A stretch of DNA of 64,000 bases from Streptomyces aureocirculatus (lineage in GTDB: Bacteria; Actinomycetota; Actinomycetes; Streptomycetales; Streptomycetaceae). The notes under the pieces were generated by a model. The model had not been told where the DNA came from. It saw only the letters and a program-made list of their open reading frames with translations, and did no database searches. The stretch covers positions 124,001 to 188,000 of the forward strand of contig NZ_JOAP01000003.1 in the NCBI RefSeq assembly GCF_000720475.1, given 5' to 3'. Numbering within the stretch: position 1 is the first letter of the stretch; every line of letters starts with the position of its first letter. Shown in pieces: positions 7,718-16,323 of the stretch. Position numbers and translations under genes: made by a program.

Positions 7718-10159
7718 TCAACGGTCCACTCTCTCACCCGTGTGCGACGGCTCGGTGCTTTCCGGTGCGGTGTCCGGGGTCGGGTCACTCGGCTGCTCGG
7801 GATCGTCCGAGCCGGGCTCGGGGTCGGGAGTGGTTCCTGAGGCGTCGCCCGCGTCCCCGTCGGGGCCGCCGTCCGGGCCCGCCTCCGCCCGCCGCTGCGC
7901 CGCGCGCTTGCGCTGCGTGTACATACGGAACCCGGCGAGGACGAGGAGCAGGACGCCGCCACCGATGACCAGCATCACGGTGGCGGTGAACTCGGTGACG
8001 TTGACGTCGAAGCGGACGGCGGCGCCATAGGGCTGTCCGTCCTCGGTGTAGAGCTGGGCCGAGACCGTGACGGGGCCGTTGGCGTTGGCCGTGGTGGTGA
8101 ACTTCACGGACTGGGTGTGACCACCGCCGGTGATCTTGACCGGCTGCTCCTCGTAGAGCCCGTCGCCGACCTTCAGACGGGTGGGGTTGGTCGACGTGAG
8201 GCGCAGCATGAGGTGGTCGACGCCCTGGACCAGGTTGTTCTGCACCGTGACCGGGATGGTCGCGCTGCGGCCCGACAGTTTCACGTCGGACTTGTTGATC
8301 AGCTTCACCTGTCGGGTGAGGCTGGTCAGATAGCCCTGTACGCCCTTGCGGAAGTTCTGTGCCTCCGCCGGGCGGCCGCGCCACGACGCGGCCAGCTCAC
8401 GGTCCATCGCCCGCCCGAACGGCGTGATGACGCGGTCGGGCTCGGAGAGGATCTGCTTGAAGCGGTCCAGCTTCTCCTGTGTGTCCTGGACCTCCTGGAA
8501 GGCCGAGCGGGGCAGCTCCTGCCTGCGCAGGTACGACGGGTAGGCACCGGTCGAGGGGACCTGCGTGGTGGCGGCCGGATCCGGCTGGGCCTTGGCCGCC
8601 GCCTGCAGGTCCTGCGGCTGCGACCAGCGCTTGTCGTCGAGGGCGGTCAGCGCCCGCGCCATCGACTGGGCCTGGCTGGCGGTGGGCATGCGCTGCGGCG
8701 CCACCACGATGCTGCGCTGCCTGCCCGGGTCCTGCAGCGTGACCATGAGGCTCTGGGCCAGGAACTCCTGGACGGCGAGCGTGGAGTTCTCGGCGCTCGT
8801 CATGTCGCCGCGGAAGGCGGTGGAGAGCCGGGAGTCGGCGACCACCGCGGTGGTGCCGCCGCCGATGGGCCGTGCCGCGTTGGGCGTGTACGAAAGGCCG
8901 GCCGTCTCACCCAGGCTGTCGCTGCGGGCGATCACCGAGTGCGCGCCCGCGGACGTGGCGATGTCGACGACCGACGGGTCGATCGCCCCCTCGGCCGGCC
9001 AGGCGAAGTCCGTGCTGACCTTGGCGGTGAGGATGTCCTTCACCGACTGGGCACCGACCTCGGTGGCCTCCTTGAGGTGGCCGAGGGAGCCGGTGACAGG
9101 CCTGCCGTTGTGGGCGAGCGAGGCGAGGTCGGGGTCCGCGAAGGGGAGCGCGACGACCTTCTTGCCCTTCACGGCCTTCTGGAGCTGGTTGAGCCACTGC
9201 TTCGCGACGGCCTGGTTCCTGCCCGCGACCGGGGTGCCGTCCGCGCCCTGGACGTCGTAGCTCGTCGTCATCGCATCGACGGAGACCAGCAGGTCGGGGT
9301 CCACGACCCAGGTGACGTCGAGCTGGGAGCCGAGCGTCAGAAGCTGCTGCAGGCGTCCGCCAGGCTGGAGCTCCTTGGCCAGGCTCTCGTCCTTGAAGAG
9401 CGGAGTCTGCTCCTCGTCCGAACGTGTCCGCGCGGTGAGGTGCGTGGACGAGATGAGCGGCCACAGGAACGTCGTCTTGGTCTTCGTGCCGGCCGCGCCG
9501 TCCTGCCACGGCAGGAAGGTCCGCTCGATGCCGAGCACCTGCGGGAAGGGCTGGGCCGCCGTCTGGCCGGTCAGCGTGACCCCGAGCTGGTAGACCCCGT
9601 CAAGGCCCAGGTCCAGGGCGCTCACGGGCACGGAGATGCTGAAGTCCTGCCGGACCCCCGGGGCGAGCCGGGAGAACTGCTCGGCGTACTTCCCACCGAC
9701 CTCACTGCCCTCTGCGCCGGGCTGGTACGAGGTCCGCTTCGCGGCGCTGTCGATGGCTGTGCGGCCGCCGAGGGGGGAACCGATGCGAAGGCCCACCCGG
9801 GCGCCGGTGATCGTCTGGCGACCCTCGTTGGTGACCGTGCCGGAGACGGTGACGGTGTCGCCCTCGCGCGGTGCGCTGGGGGTGAGGGAGTTCAGGGACA
9901 CATTGACGGTGCGGGATCCGGTGGCAGCGGTCTTCGGCCGCGAGGCGGTCTTCTGGCCGCTCACCGCGCCACTGGCCCGGTGTGTGGCGCCGGTCGCGGC
10001 CAGGCTCGCTCCGGGGGTGGCCGCGGACGCTGTGGGGCTTGCGGGCGCCTGCAGCAGACCGGCGAGCAGCGGTGCTCCGGCCAGCAGTGCCGCTGTGCGC
10101 CGGAACCACCGGCGGGCAGGTGAGGGGCTGGTCCCCGGGAAGTCTGCCGCCTCGGCCAC
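7718..10159 (-). CDS. Large secreted/membrane-anchored protein, DUF6049-like
   Basis: An 813-residue protein with a twin-Arg/hydrophobic N-terminal signal (RRWFRRTAALLAGAPLLAGLL, about 16-36) and a single C-terminal membrane helix (about 735-757, VMLVIGGGVLLLVLAGF). A basic cytoplasmic stub and an acidic Gly/Asp/Pro tail follow. The body contains beta-sandwich-like repeats near the N-terminus (NVSLNSLTPSAPREGDTVTVSGTVTN) and near the C-terminus (SGRSATIPVTVQNNLVQG). This layout matches the actinobacterial DUF6049 family that conservatively neighbours murJ. No enzymatic motif is evident and the function is unknown; context suggests cell-envelope assembly. Start taken as GTG 10159; nothing shorter explains the signal peptide. 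Confidence 0.8.
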   Translation of the reverse strand: MAEAADFPGTSPSPARRWFRRTAALLAGAPLLAGLLQAPASPTASAATPGASLAATGATHRASGAVSGQKTASRPKTAATGSRTVNVSLNSLTPSAPREGDTVTVSGTVTNEGRQTITGARVGLRIGSPLGGRTAIDSAAKRTSYQPGAEGSEVGGKYAEQFSRLAPGVRQDFSISVPVSALDLGLDGVYQLGVTLTGQTAAQPFPQVLGIERTFLPWQDGAAGTKTKTTFLWPLISSTHLTARTRSDEEQTPLFKDESLAKELQPGGRLQQLLTLGSQLDVTWVVDPDLLVSVDAMTTSYDVQGADGTPVAGRNQAVAKQWLNQLQKAVKGKKVVALPFADPDLASLAHNGRPVTGSLGHLKEATEVGAQSVKDILTAKVSTDFAWPAEGAIDPSVVDIATSAGAHSVIARSDSLGETAGLSYTPNAARPIGGGTTAVVADSRLSTAFRGDMTSAENSTLAVQEFLAQSLMVTLQDPGRQRSIVVAPQRMPTASQAQSMARALTALDDKRWSQPQDLQAAAKAQPDPAATTQVPSTGAYPSYLRRQELPRSAFQEVQDTQEKLDRFKQILSEPDRVITPFGRAMDRELAASWRGRPAEAQNFRKGVQGYLTSLTRQVKLINKSDVKLSGRSATIPVTVQNNLVQGVDHLMLRLTSTNPTRLKVGDGLYEEQPVKITGGGHTQSVKFTTTANANGPVTVSAQLYTEDGQPYGAAVRFDVNVTEFTATVMLVIGGGVLLLVLAGFRMYTQRKRAAQRRAEAGPDGGPDGDAGDASGTTPDPEPGSDDPEQPSDPTPDTAPESTEPSHTGERVDR

Positions 10160-10386
10160 GCGTCGCCCGTCCCTCGTCGTCGTCAGCTATGTCGGTGCTT
10201 GTCGTTCGCTGCGTCCACGCATGGTAACGAGGTGCGCCGGGCCTAAGTGCCGCGGACTGCTCCACAAGATCGCAACATCGGTCAGCCGCACCGGCGACGG
10301 CCGTGGTGAGCGGTGTGGACACCCCGGACGGGGGCCCTGGAAATCCGGGCGGCCGCGGTGGCCCGGGGCACGTACCCTTTTCTGTT

Positions 10387-11853
10387 GTGCCGAACGCCAA
10401 CGAAGACAATCCCCGCGCCCTGAGTCAGGCGCAGCAGCGCGCCGTGAGCGAGCTGCTGCGGGTCTCCCCCGTCGCCGACGACCTCGCCCGCCGCTTCCAG
10501 GAGGCCGGGTTCTCGCTCGCCCTGGTCGGCGGTTCGGTCCGGGACGCGCTCCTGGGCCGGCTCGGCAACGACCTGGACTTCACCACCGACGCCCGTCCCG
10601 AGGACGTGCTGAAGATCGTCCGTCCGTGGGCGGACGCGGTGTGGGAGGTGGGGATCGCCTTCGGCACGGTGGGCTGCCAGAAGGACGCGCTGGTGGACGG
10701 CGCCGAGCAGAGCTTCCAGGTCGAAGTGACGACATATCGATCGGAGGCGTACGACAGGACCTCGCGCAAGCCCGAGGTCTCCTACGGCGACTCCATCGAG
10801 CAGGACCTCGTCCGTCGGGACTTCACCGTGAACGCGATGGCCGTGGCGCTCCCGGAGAAGGCGTTCATCGACCCGCACGGTGGCCTGGACGACCTGTCCG
10901 AGCGCGCGCTGCGCACGCCGGGCACGCCCGAGGAGTCCTTCTCGGACGATCCGCTGCGGATGATGCGGGCCGCGCGGTTCGCCGCGCAACTGGACTTCGA
11001 GGTGGCCCCGGAAGTGGTCGCCGCGATGAAGGCGATGTCCGGGCGGATCGAGATCGTCTCCGCCGAACGGGTCAGGGACGAGCTGAACAAGCTGATCCTG
11101 TCCGCGCACCCCGCCAAGGGTCTCGCCCTGCTCGTGGACACCGGGCTCGCCGGCCATGTCCTGCCGGAGCTGCCCGCACTGCGCCTCGAGCGCGACGAGC
11201 ACCACCGTCACAAGGACGTCTACGACCACTCCCTGATCGTCCTCGAACAGGCGATGGCGCTGGAGACGGAGGGACCGGACCTGACGCTGCGGCTCGCGGC
11301 CCTGCTGCACGACATCGGCAAGCCGAGGACCCGCCGCTTCGAGAAGGACGGGCGGGTCTCCTTCCACCACCACGAGGTGGTCGGCGCAAAGATGACCAAG
11401 AAGCGCATGACGGCCCTGAAGTACTCGAACGAGCTCATCAGGGACGTCTCGCGCCTGGTCGAGCTGCACCTGCGCTTCCACGGGTACGGCACGGGCGAAT
11501 GGACGGACTCGGCGGTACGCCGATACGTACGCGACGCCGGTCCGCTGCTCGACCGGCTCCACAAACTGACCCGCTCCGACTGCACGACCCGCAACAAGCG
11601 CAAGGCCACCGCTCTCTCACGCGCGTACGACGGCCTGGAGGAGCGCGTCGCCCGCCTCCAGGAGCAGGAGGAGCTGGACTCCATCCGCCCCGACCTCAAC
11701 GGCAACGAGATCCAGGAGATCCTGGGCGTGGGCCCGGGCCCGGTGATCGGCAAGGCCTACAAGTTCCTCCTGGAGCTGCGCCTGGAGAACGGGCCGATGG
11801 AACGGGATGCGGCGGTGGCGGCACTCAAGGAGTGGTGGGCGGCGGAGGACTGA
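10387..11853 (+). CDS. cca: CCA tRNA nucleotidyltransferase
   Basis: Adds or repairs the 3'-CCA end of tRNAs. The class II nucleotidyltransferase head has GGSVRDALLGR and the metal-binding DLDF motif near residue 61. An RNA/AMP-binding region follows (DFTVNAMAV, DDPLRMMRAARFAAQL), then an HD phosphohydrolase domain (YDHSLIVLE, LLHDIGKPRT near residue 307). I place the start at the GTG at 10387 (VPNANEDNPRALSQ), because the family begins close to this point. The upstream in-frame ATG at 10303 would add a Gly/Pro-rich stretch with no homology. No Shine-Dalgarno sequence is visible and a TACCCT element lies about 10 nt upstream, so translation may be leaderless. Length 488 residues, normal for actinobacteria. 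Confidence 0.95.
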   Translation: MPNANEDNPRALSQAQQRAVSELLRVSPVADDLARRFQEAGFSLALVGGSVRDALLGRLGNDLDFTTDARPEDVLKIVRPWADAVWEVGIAFGTVGCQKDALVDGAEQSFQVEVTTYRSEAYDRTSRKPEVSYGDSIEQDLVRRDFTVNAMAVALPEKAFIDPHGGLDDLSERALRTPGTPEESFSDDPLRMMRAARFAAQLDFEVAPEVVAAMKAMSGRIEIVSAERVRDELNKLILSAHPAKGLALLVDTGLAGHVLPELPALRLERDEHHRHKDVYDHSLIVLEQAMALETEGPDLTLRLAALLHDIGKPRTRRFEKDGRVSFHHHEVVGAKMTKKRMTALKYSNELIRDVSRLVELHLRFHGYGTGEWTDSAVRRYVRDAGPLLDRLHKLTRSDCTTRNKRKATALSRAYDGLEERVARLQEQEELDSIRPDLNGNEIQEILGVGPGPVIGKAYKFLLELRLENGPMERDAAVAALKEWWAAED

Positions 11854-11933
11854 TCCGCACGGTGAGGTGCGGAGGCTGACCGGCACGGTGGGGTGTGGGG
11901 GTCCGACCTGCGCGGTGGGCGGGGGGCGTGCTG

Positions 11934-11949
11934 TGTTTCACGTGAAACA
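11934..11949. other. parS: parS site
   Basis: Perfect TGTTTCACGTGAAACA at the centre of a 24-bp perfect palindrome (11930-11953). It lies in the intergenic region between the convergent cca and LppU-like genes, 52 bp from the next parS. Confidence 0.95.
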
Positions 11950-11974
11950 CAGCACTCTGCTCTGTACGCGTACG

Positions 11975-12012
11975 CCGAGGGGCGATGTTTCACGTGAAAC
12001 ATCGCCCCTCGG
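11975..12012. terminator. parS: parS (11986-12001) embedded in a 38-bp perfect palindrome; possible bidirectional terminator
   Basis: The parS core TGTTTCACGTGAAACA (11986-12001) is extended by 11 perfectly complementary bases on each side (left arm CCGAGGGGCGA). The result is a 38-bp uninterrupted palindrome. It lies 122 bp after the cca stop and 14 bp after the stop of the convergent LppU-like gene. As RNA it would fold into a GC-rich stem capped by the parS core, so it could also act as a terminator for both genes. The palindrome is seen directly; the dual role is inferred. Confidence 0.8.
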
Positions 12013-12025
12013 TAGCTGCGGAGAC

Positions 12026-12547
12026 CTACGGCTGCCTGTAGGGCTCCAGGCAGAGCGTGAAGTCGTTGCTGCCACCGGTCTCCCGGTACGTCGCGTACTT
12101 CTTGATGTCGCAGGTGCCGCTGTCCTTCTTCTCGGCGACCTTGTACTTGGCGTCCTTGTCGCCGCAGTCCACGATCTTCAGATCGGGGTCCGTCGCGCTC
12201 TCCGGGTTCCCGATGCTCATGCAGTCGCCGACCTCGGCGGCAGCCGCCTCGTCCTGGCCCGCCCACACCGCGCCACCCACGATCGCGGCGACGGCCACGA
12301 CCGCCACGATGCCGAATATCAGCTTCTTCTTGCCCTTACGGGGTGCCGCAGGGTCCGGGCCGCCCTGGTAGAAGGGGACGCCCTGCTGAGGGGCGCCCGG
12401 CTGGGGCGGGTAGGGCGCGCCGGGAGCCTGACCGTACGGCGCGCCGCCCTGCTGGGGCTGGCCGTAGGGGGCACCGCCCTGTGGCTGACCGTAGGGCTGC
12501 TGGCCCTGGGCGAACGGGTTCTCGCCCTGGGGCGGCGGAGTGGACAC
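12026..12547 (-). CDS. LppU/SCO3897-type membrane-anchored protein
   Basis: A 173-residue protein. The N-terminus is rich in Gln, Pro, Gly and Tyr (repeats of the type GAPYGQPQQGG, about 5-65). One transmembrane helix follows (about 75-95, LIFGIVAVVAVAAIVGG). The extracytoplasmic C-terminal domain has paired cysteines (GDCMSIG, VDCGDKDAKYKV, GTCDIKKY, LCLEPY). The GTG at 12547 has an AGGGGG ribosome-binding site 8 nt upstream; upstream in-frame codons lack one. The architecture matches the LppU/SCO3897 family found at this place in Streptomyces. No catalytic residues are evident; it is presumably an envelope protein of unknown role. Confidence 0.75.
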   Translation of the reverse strand: MSTPPPQGENPFAQGQQPYGQPQGGAPYGQPQQGGAPYGQAPGAPYPPQPGAPQQGVPFYQGGPDPAAPRKGKKKLIFGIVAVVAVAAIVGGAVWAGQDEAAAAEVGDCMSIGNPESATDPDLKIVDCGDKDAKYKVAEKKDSGTCDIKKYATYRETGGSNDFTLCLEPYRQP

Positions 12548-12678
12548 GGAAATCCCCCTAAAGAGAGTGCACGGCATGCGGGTTGGTTGCGCGATGGCGC
12601 GAATTGACCCCCCGTAAGCTATCGGCCTCCTGTACGCGGACTGAAGCCGGAAAAGGCTCTGTGGCACTGATGTGACAC

Positions 12679-13935
12679 TTACTGATTGTCAAACCTGGTC
12701 ATAGCGACAGCAATCGCTGCGTAGATCAAGGCCACCGTGACGACCAGCGGCGCCGACCTGCCGTCAGGGGGCAGCATCAACGCCGCCACTCCGGCCGCAC
12801 TGACAAAGGCGACATTGAACAACACGTCGTACAGAGAGAAGATCCGGCCGCGGAAACCGTCGTTCACGGCCTCCTGGACGACCGTGTCCGTGGCGATCTT
12901 CGCGCCCTGAGTCGTCAGACCCAGGACGAAGGCGGCGACGAACATCGGCGCCGGTGCGAAGGGCAGCCCCAGCGCAGGTTCGAGGACGGCCGCGGCTCCC
13001 GCGCACAGCACGAGCCAGCCGTGCGGCCCGAACCGCCCGGCCGCCCAGGGAGTGATCAGCGCCGCCACGAAGAACCCGGCGCCGGAGACCGCCACGGCGA
13101 CCCCGAGCAGCGCGAGCCCGTCGTCCTCCGTGGTCCCCCACGCGTACCGGCACAGCATCAGGACCATGACGGTCAGCGCGCCGAAGCAGAACCGCATCAG
13201 CGTCATCGACACCAGGGCGAGCGCGGCGGGGCGACGCGAGGCGAGATGGCGTACGCCCTCCAGCAGGCCGCGCGCGGTCCCCGCGAGCGCCGTGCCCAGG
13301 CGGGGCTGCACCATCTCGGGGCCGGGGCCGAGCAGTTCACGGGCGATGCGCAGCGCGGCGAGCGCCGAGCACAGATAGAGCGCGGCGCCGAGCAGGACGA
13401 CGGCCGCGTCGGAGTCGGCCACCACGATGCGCAGCACAAAGGCGAGGCCCCCGCCCGCGGTGGCCGCGAGCGTTCCGGCGGTCGGGGAGAGGGAGTTGGC
13501 GAGCACCAGGCGATCGGCGTCGACGACACGGGGCAGGGACGCCGAGAGTCCGGCAAGGACGAAGCGGTTGACGGCCGTGACGCACAGCGCGGACGCGTAG
13601 AAGAGCCAGTCCGGCGCTCCGACGAGCATCAGGGCGGCAGTCGTGCCGGCGAGCGCGGCCCGCAGCACATTGCCGTGGAGGAGGACCTGACGGCGGCGCC
13701 AGCGGTCGAGCAGGACACCCGCGAACGGGCCGACCAGGGAGTACGGCAGAAGCAGCACCGCCATGGCGGAGGCGATCGCGGCGGCCGAGGTCTCCTTCTC
13801 CGGCGAGAAGACCACGTATGCGGCGAGCGCCACCTGGTAGACGCCGTCCGCGCCCTGGGAGACGAGCCGCACGGCGAGCAGACGCCGGAAGTCCCGCAGC
13901 CGCAGCAGAACACGCAGGTCACCGGCGACAGACAT
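12679..13935 (-). CDS. MFS transporter
   Basis: A 418-residue major facilitator protein with about 12 hydrophobic helices. It has the conserved loop GPFAGVLLDRWRRRQVLL between helices 2 and 3 and a second-half counterpart around AGRFGPHGWLVL. The ATG at 13935 (MSVAGDLRVLLRLRDFRRLL) has GAGG about 10 nt upstream; earlier in-frame codons are not MFS-like. Relatives in this subgroup are putative drug or metabolite exporters, and the substrate cannot be told from sequence. It lies downstream of the inositol-phosphate synthase terminator, so it probably has its own promoter. Confidence 0.88.
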   Translation of the reverse strand: MSVAGDLRVLLRLRDFRRLLAVRLVSQGADGVYQVALAAYVVFSPEKETSAAAIASAMAVLLLPYSLVGPFAGVLLDRWRRRQVLLHGNVLRAALAGTTAALMLVGAPDWLFYASALCVTAVNRFVLAGLSASLPRVVDADRLVLANSLSPTAGTLAATAGGGLAFVLRIVVADSDAAVVLLGAALYLCSALAALRIARELLGPGPEMVQPRLGTALAGTARGLLEGVRHLASRRPAALALVSMTLMRFCFGALTVMVLMLCRYAWGTTEDDGLALLGVAVAVSGAGFFVAALITPWAAGRFGPHGWLVLCAGAAAVLEPALGLPFAPAPMFVAAFVLGLTTQGAKIATDTVVQEAVNDGFRGRIFSLYDVLFNVAFVSAAGVAALMLPPDGRSAPLVVTVALIYAAIAVAMTRFDNQ

Positions 13936-13958
13936 GGCGCACAGCCTCACATACGCGA

Positions 13959-13991
13959 AGGGCCCCCGGGTGCGTATGCCCCGGGGGCCCT
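13959..13991 (-). terminator. Hairpin terminator after inositol-phosphate synthase
   Basis: A 12-bp perfect GC-rich stem (13959-13970 with 13980-13991) and a 9-nt loop. It lies downstream of the ino1 stop on the minus strand and before the MFS start. No strong U-tract, as is usual in Streptomyces. Confidence 0.65.
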
Positions 13992-14040
13992 CAACTGCCG
14001 TTCGGCGTGGCCAGCCCATGGTGTCGGACCAGCGCACAGT

Positions 14041-14094
14041 CGTACGCGGTACAGCGCACGCCCGTACGCGGTTCAGCGTACGGTCCAGCGCGCG
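14041..14094. repeat. Short direct repeats downstream of inositol-phosphate synthase
   Basis: Two copies of CCGTACGCGGTWCAGCG-like sequence (from about 14040 and 14063) and a shorter third copy ending in GGTCCAGCG lie between the ino1 stop and its terminator. No coding potential or known function. Confidence 0.45.
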
Positions 14095-14119
14095 TCTCGC
14101 ACCGGCAGCGGCGCCGGAT

Positions 14120-15202
14120 CTAGCGCTCGACCTCGCCCTTGATGAACTTCTCGACGTTCTCGTAGGCCTCGTCGTCGAAGTACTGCACCGGCGGGGACTT
14201 CATGAAGTACGAGGACGCCGACAGGATCGGGCCGCCGATGCCGCGGTCCTTGGCGATCTTCGCGGCGCGCAGGGCGTCGATGATGACACCCGCGGAGTTC
14301 GGGGAGTCCCAGACCTCGAGCTTGTACTCCAGGTTCAGCGGGACGTCACCGAAGGCGCGGCCCTCGAGGCGCACGTACGCCCACTTGCGGTCGTCGAGCC
14401 ACTGCACGTAGTCCGACGGGCCGATGTGGACGTTCTTCTCGCCCAGCTCGCGGTCGGGGATCTGCGAGGTGACAGCCTGCGTCTTCGAGATCTTCTTGGA
14501 CTCGAGGCGGTCGCGCTCCAGCATGTTCTTGAAGTCCATGTTGCCGCCGACGTTGAGCTGCATGGTGCGCTCGAGACGGACACCGCGGTCCTCGAACAGC
14601 TTCGCCATGACGCGGTGCGTGATGGTGGCGCCGACCTGGGACTTGATGTCGTCACCGACGATCGGGACACCGGCTTCGGTGAACTTGTCCGCCCACTCCT
14701 TGGTGCCGGCGATGAAGACCGGGAGGGCGTTGACGAAGGCGACCTTGGCGTCGATGGCGCACTGCGCGTAGAACTTCGCGGCGTCCTCGGAACCGACCGG
14801 CAGGTAGCAGACGAGGACGTCGACCTGCTTGTCCTTGAGGATCTGGACGATGTCGACCGGGGCCTCGGCGGACTCCTCGATGGTCTGGCGGTAGTACAGG
14901 CCCAGGCCGTCGAGGGTGTGGCCACGCTGGACCTGCACGCCGGTGTTCGGCACGTCGCAGATCTTGATGGTGTTGTTCTCGCTGGCGCCGATGGCGTCCG
15001 CGAGGTCGAGGCCGACCTTCTTCGCGTCGACGTCGAAGGCGGCGACGAACTCGACGTCACCGACGTGGTACTCGCCGAACCGGACATGCATCAGGCCCGG
15101 GACCTTGGCGTCCGGGTCGGCGTCCTTGTAGTACTCGACGCCCTGGACCAGCGAGGCGGCGCAGTTGCCCACGCCGACGATGGCTACGCGAACCGAACCC
15201 AT
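14120..15202 (-). CDS. ino1: Inositol-3-phosphate synthase
   Basis: Converts glucose-6-phosphate to 1L-myo-inositol 3-phosphate using NAD, the first step towards mycothiol and inositol phospholipids in actinobacteria. The 360-residue product starts [21 protein letters not shown] (NAD-binding). It retains the actinobacterial myo-inositol synthase segments [33 protein letters not shown] and [28 protein letters not shown]. The ATG at 15202 has AGGGAG upstream. It is preceded by the padR-type gene on the same strand with a 59-nt gap, so the two are probably co-transcribed from the promoter region around the palindrome at 16001-16021. Confidence 0.93.
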   Translation of the reverse strand: MGSVRVAIVGVGNCAASLVQGVEYYKDADPDAKVPGLMHVRFGEYHVGDVEFVAAFDVDAKKVGLDLADAIGASENNTIKICDVPNTGVQVQRGHTLDGLGLYYRQTIEESAEAPVDIVQILKDKQVDVLVCYLPVGSEDAAKFYAQCAIDAKVAFVNALPVFIAGTKEWADKFTEAGVPIVGDDIKSQVGATITHRVMAKLFEDRGVRLERTMQLNVGGNMDFKNMLERDRLESKKISKTQAVTSQIPDRELGEKNVHIGPSDYVQWLDDRKWAYVRLEGRAFGDVPLNLEYKLEVWDSPNSAGVIIDALRAAKIAKDRGIGGPILSASSYFMKSPPVQYFDDEAYENVEKFIKGEVER

Positions 15203-15261
15203 TCCGGTTGCTCCCTGTGTGATCTCGGTATTCCGGATGAGACCCCGCCGAATGCGGGGCC

Positions 15262-15948
15262 TCACTTGGTGGTGTCGTCGGACGCATCCGGCGGCGGGGT
15301 GCTGCCCCGCCGCCGGGGCAGGACGCCCGACTCCCCAGATGTGCTGTTCTGCTGAGCGGAGCCTTCGGGGCCGGACCGTTGCTGGTCGCGTCCCGCGCGC
15401 TCGCTCTCGATGAGCTCGTTCAGCCAGCGCACTTCGCGCTCCACGGACTCCATACCGTGCCGCTGCAGCTCAAGCGTGTAGTCGTCGAGGCGCTCCCGGG
15501 TGCGGGCCAGGGATGCGCGCATCTTCTCGAGGCGCTCCTCGAGCCGGCTGCGGCGGCCCTCGAGCACCCGCATCCGTACGTCCCGCGAGGTCTGCCCGAA
15601 GAAGGCGAAGCGGGCGGCGAAGTGCTCGTCCTCGTACGCATCGGGGCCGGTCTGCGAGAGCAGTTCCTCGAAGTGTTCCTTACCTTCTGCCGTCAACCGA
15701 TAGACGATCTTGGCGCGACGGCCCGTGAGGGGGGCCGCCAGAACCTCTCCGTTGGCAGTTCCCGACTCCTCGATCAACCAGCCGCTCGCGACCAGAGTCT
15801 TGAGACAGGGATAGAGAGTCCCGTAGCTGAAGGCGCGGAACACGCCCAGTGAGGTGTTGAGCCGCTTACGCAGCTCGTAGCCGTGCATCGGAGACTCCCG
15901 GAGCAGGCCGAGGACGGCGAACTCGAGGATGCCGGAGCGTCTGCTCAT
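15262..15948 (-). CDS. PadR-family transcriptional regulator
   Basis: A 228-residue regulator. The N-terminal winged helix-turn-helix is typical of PadR ([26 protein letters not shown]...[19 protein letters not shown], about 5-60). A helical, Arg/Glu-rich dimerisation region follows (about 110-185). The acidic/Ser-rich C-terminus is probably disordered. The ATG at 15948 has GGGAGG just upstream. A 21-bp inverted repeat of PadR-operator type lies 53 bp upstream, consistent with autoregulation. The downstream gene is ino1; the divergent neighbour is a penicillin-binding protein. The ligand is unknown. Confidence 0.9.
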   Translation of the reverse strand: MSRRSGILEFAVLGLLRESPMHGYELRKRLNTSLGVFRAFSYGTLYPCLKTLVASGWLIEESGTANGEVLAAPLTGRRAKIVYRLTAEGKEHFEELLSQTGPDAYEDEHFAARFAFFGQTSRDVRMRVLEGRRSRLEERLEKMRASLARTRERLDDYTLELQRHGMESVEREVRWLNELIESERAGRDQQRSGPEGSAQQNSTSGESGVLPRRRGSTPPPDASDDTTK

Positions 15949-16000
15949 CGCTGCCTCCCGTCTGTTCCAGTTTGCCGCACACGGCCGTTTATGACGAGCT

Positions 16001-16021
16001 GATGTATCGGCTCGATACATC
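16001..16021. promoter_or_regulatory. PadR-type operator palindrome
   Basis: GATGTATCG, 3-nt spacer, CGATACATC: a perfect 9-bp inverted repeat containing the ATGT...ACAT half-sites typical of PadR operators. It lies between the padR-type gene and the divergent PBP gene. The palindrome is seen; ownership by the neighbouring PadR protein is inferred. Confidence 0.75.
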
Positions 16022-16323
16022 ACGACGATAGAACGACGTTGCGCCTGCGACAAGAGGGGGCACGGTGAACGGCGTCACATCACCGATTCGTAGGAAGTAA
16101 CTTGCCTGTTTTGGGGTGAACTTCGGTCCTAAGAGGGTTTTGACGGTGCGTAGTCTGTGCGCCATGAATACCGCCGGGAACCAAGTGACGCGTGGTCGCG
16201 TCGTCGTTCCCGGTGCAGTGCGGATGAGTGCCGGTACGGCCGCATCCGTACATCGGGGGGTCCGGAAGCCAGCCGCCGTTTCCAGGCGCGGGGGCCCGCG
16301 CCTGCCCGAGGAGTAGTCGTTCG
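16022..16323 (+). promoter_or_regulatory. Intergenic/promoter region upstream of the penicillin-binding protein
   Basis: About 300 nt without a convincing gene. TTGACG, a 17-nt spacer and CATGAA around 16139-16167 form a plausible promoter for the PBP gene. A 66-codon open frame (16116-16316) has no recognisable product or clear ribosome-binding site, so I treat the stretch as leader DNA. Confidence 0.4.

Noticed and set aside
4521..8030. 1169-codon open frame on the plus strand opposite murJ
   Set aside because: An antisense shadow caused by GC-rich codon bias; Arg/Gly/Val/Ala-dominated with no domain, while the minus strand encodes clear MurJ.
16116..16316. 66-codon open frame just upstream of the PBP gene
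   Set aside because: No good ribosome-binding site, no recognisable sequence, and overlaps the likely promoter/leader.
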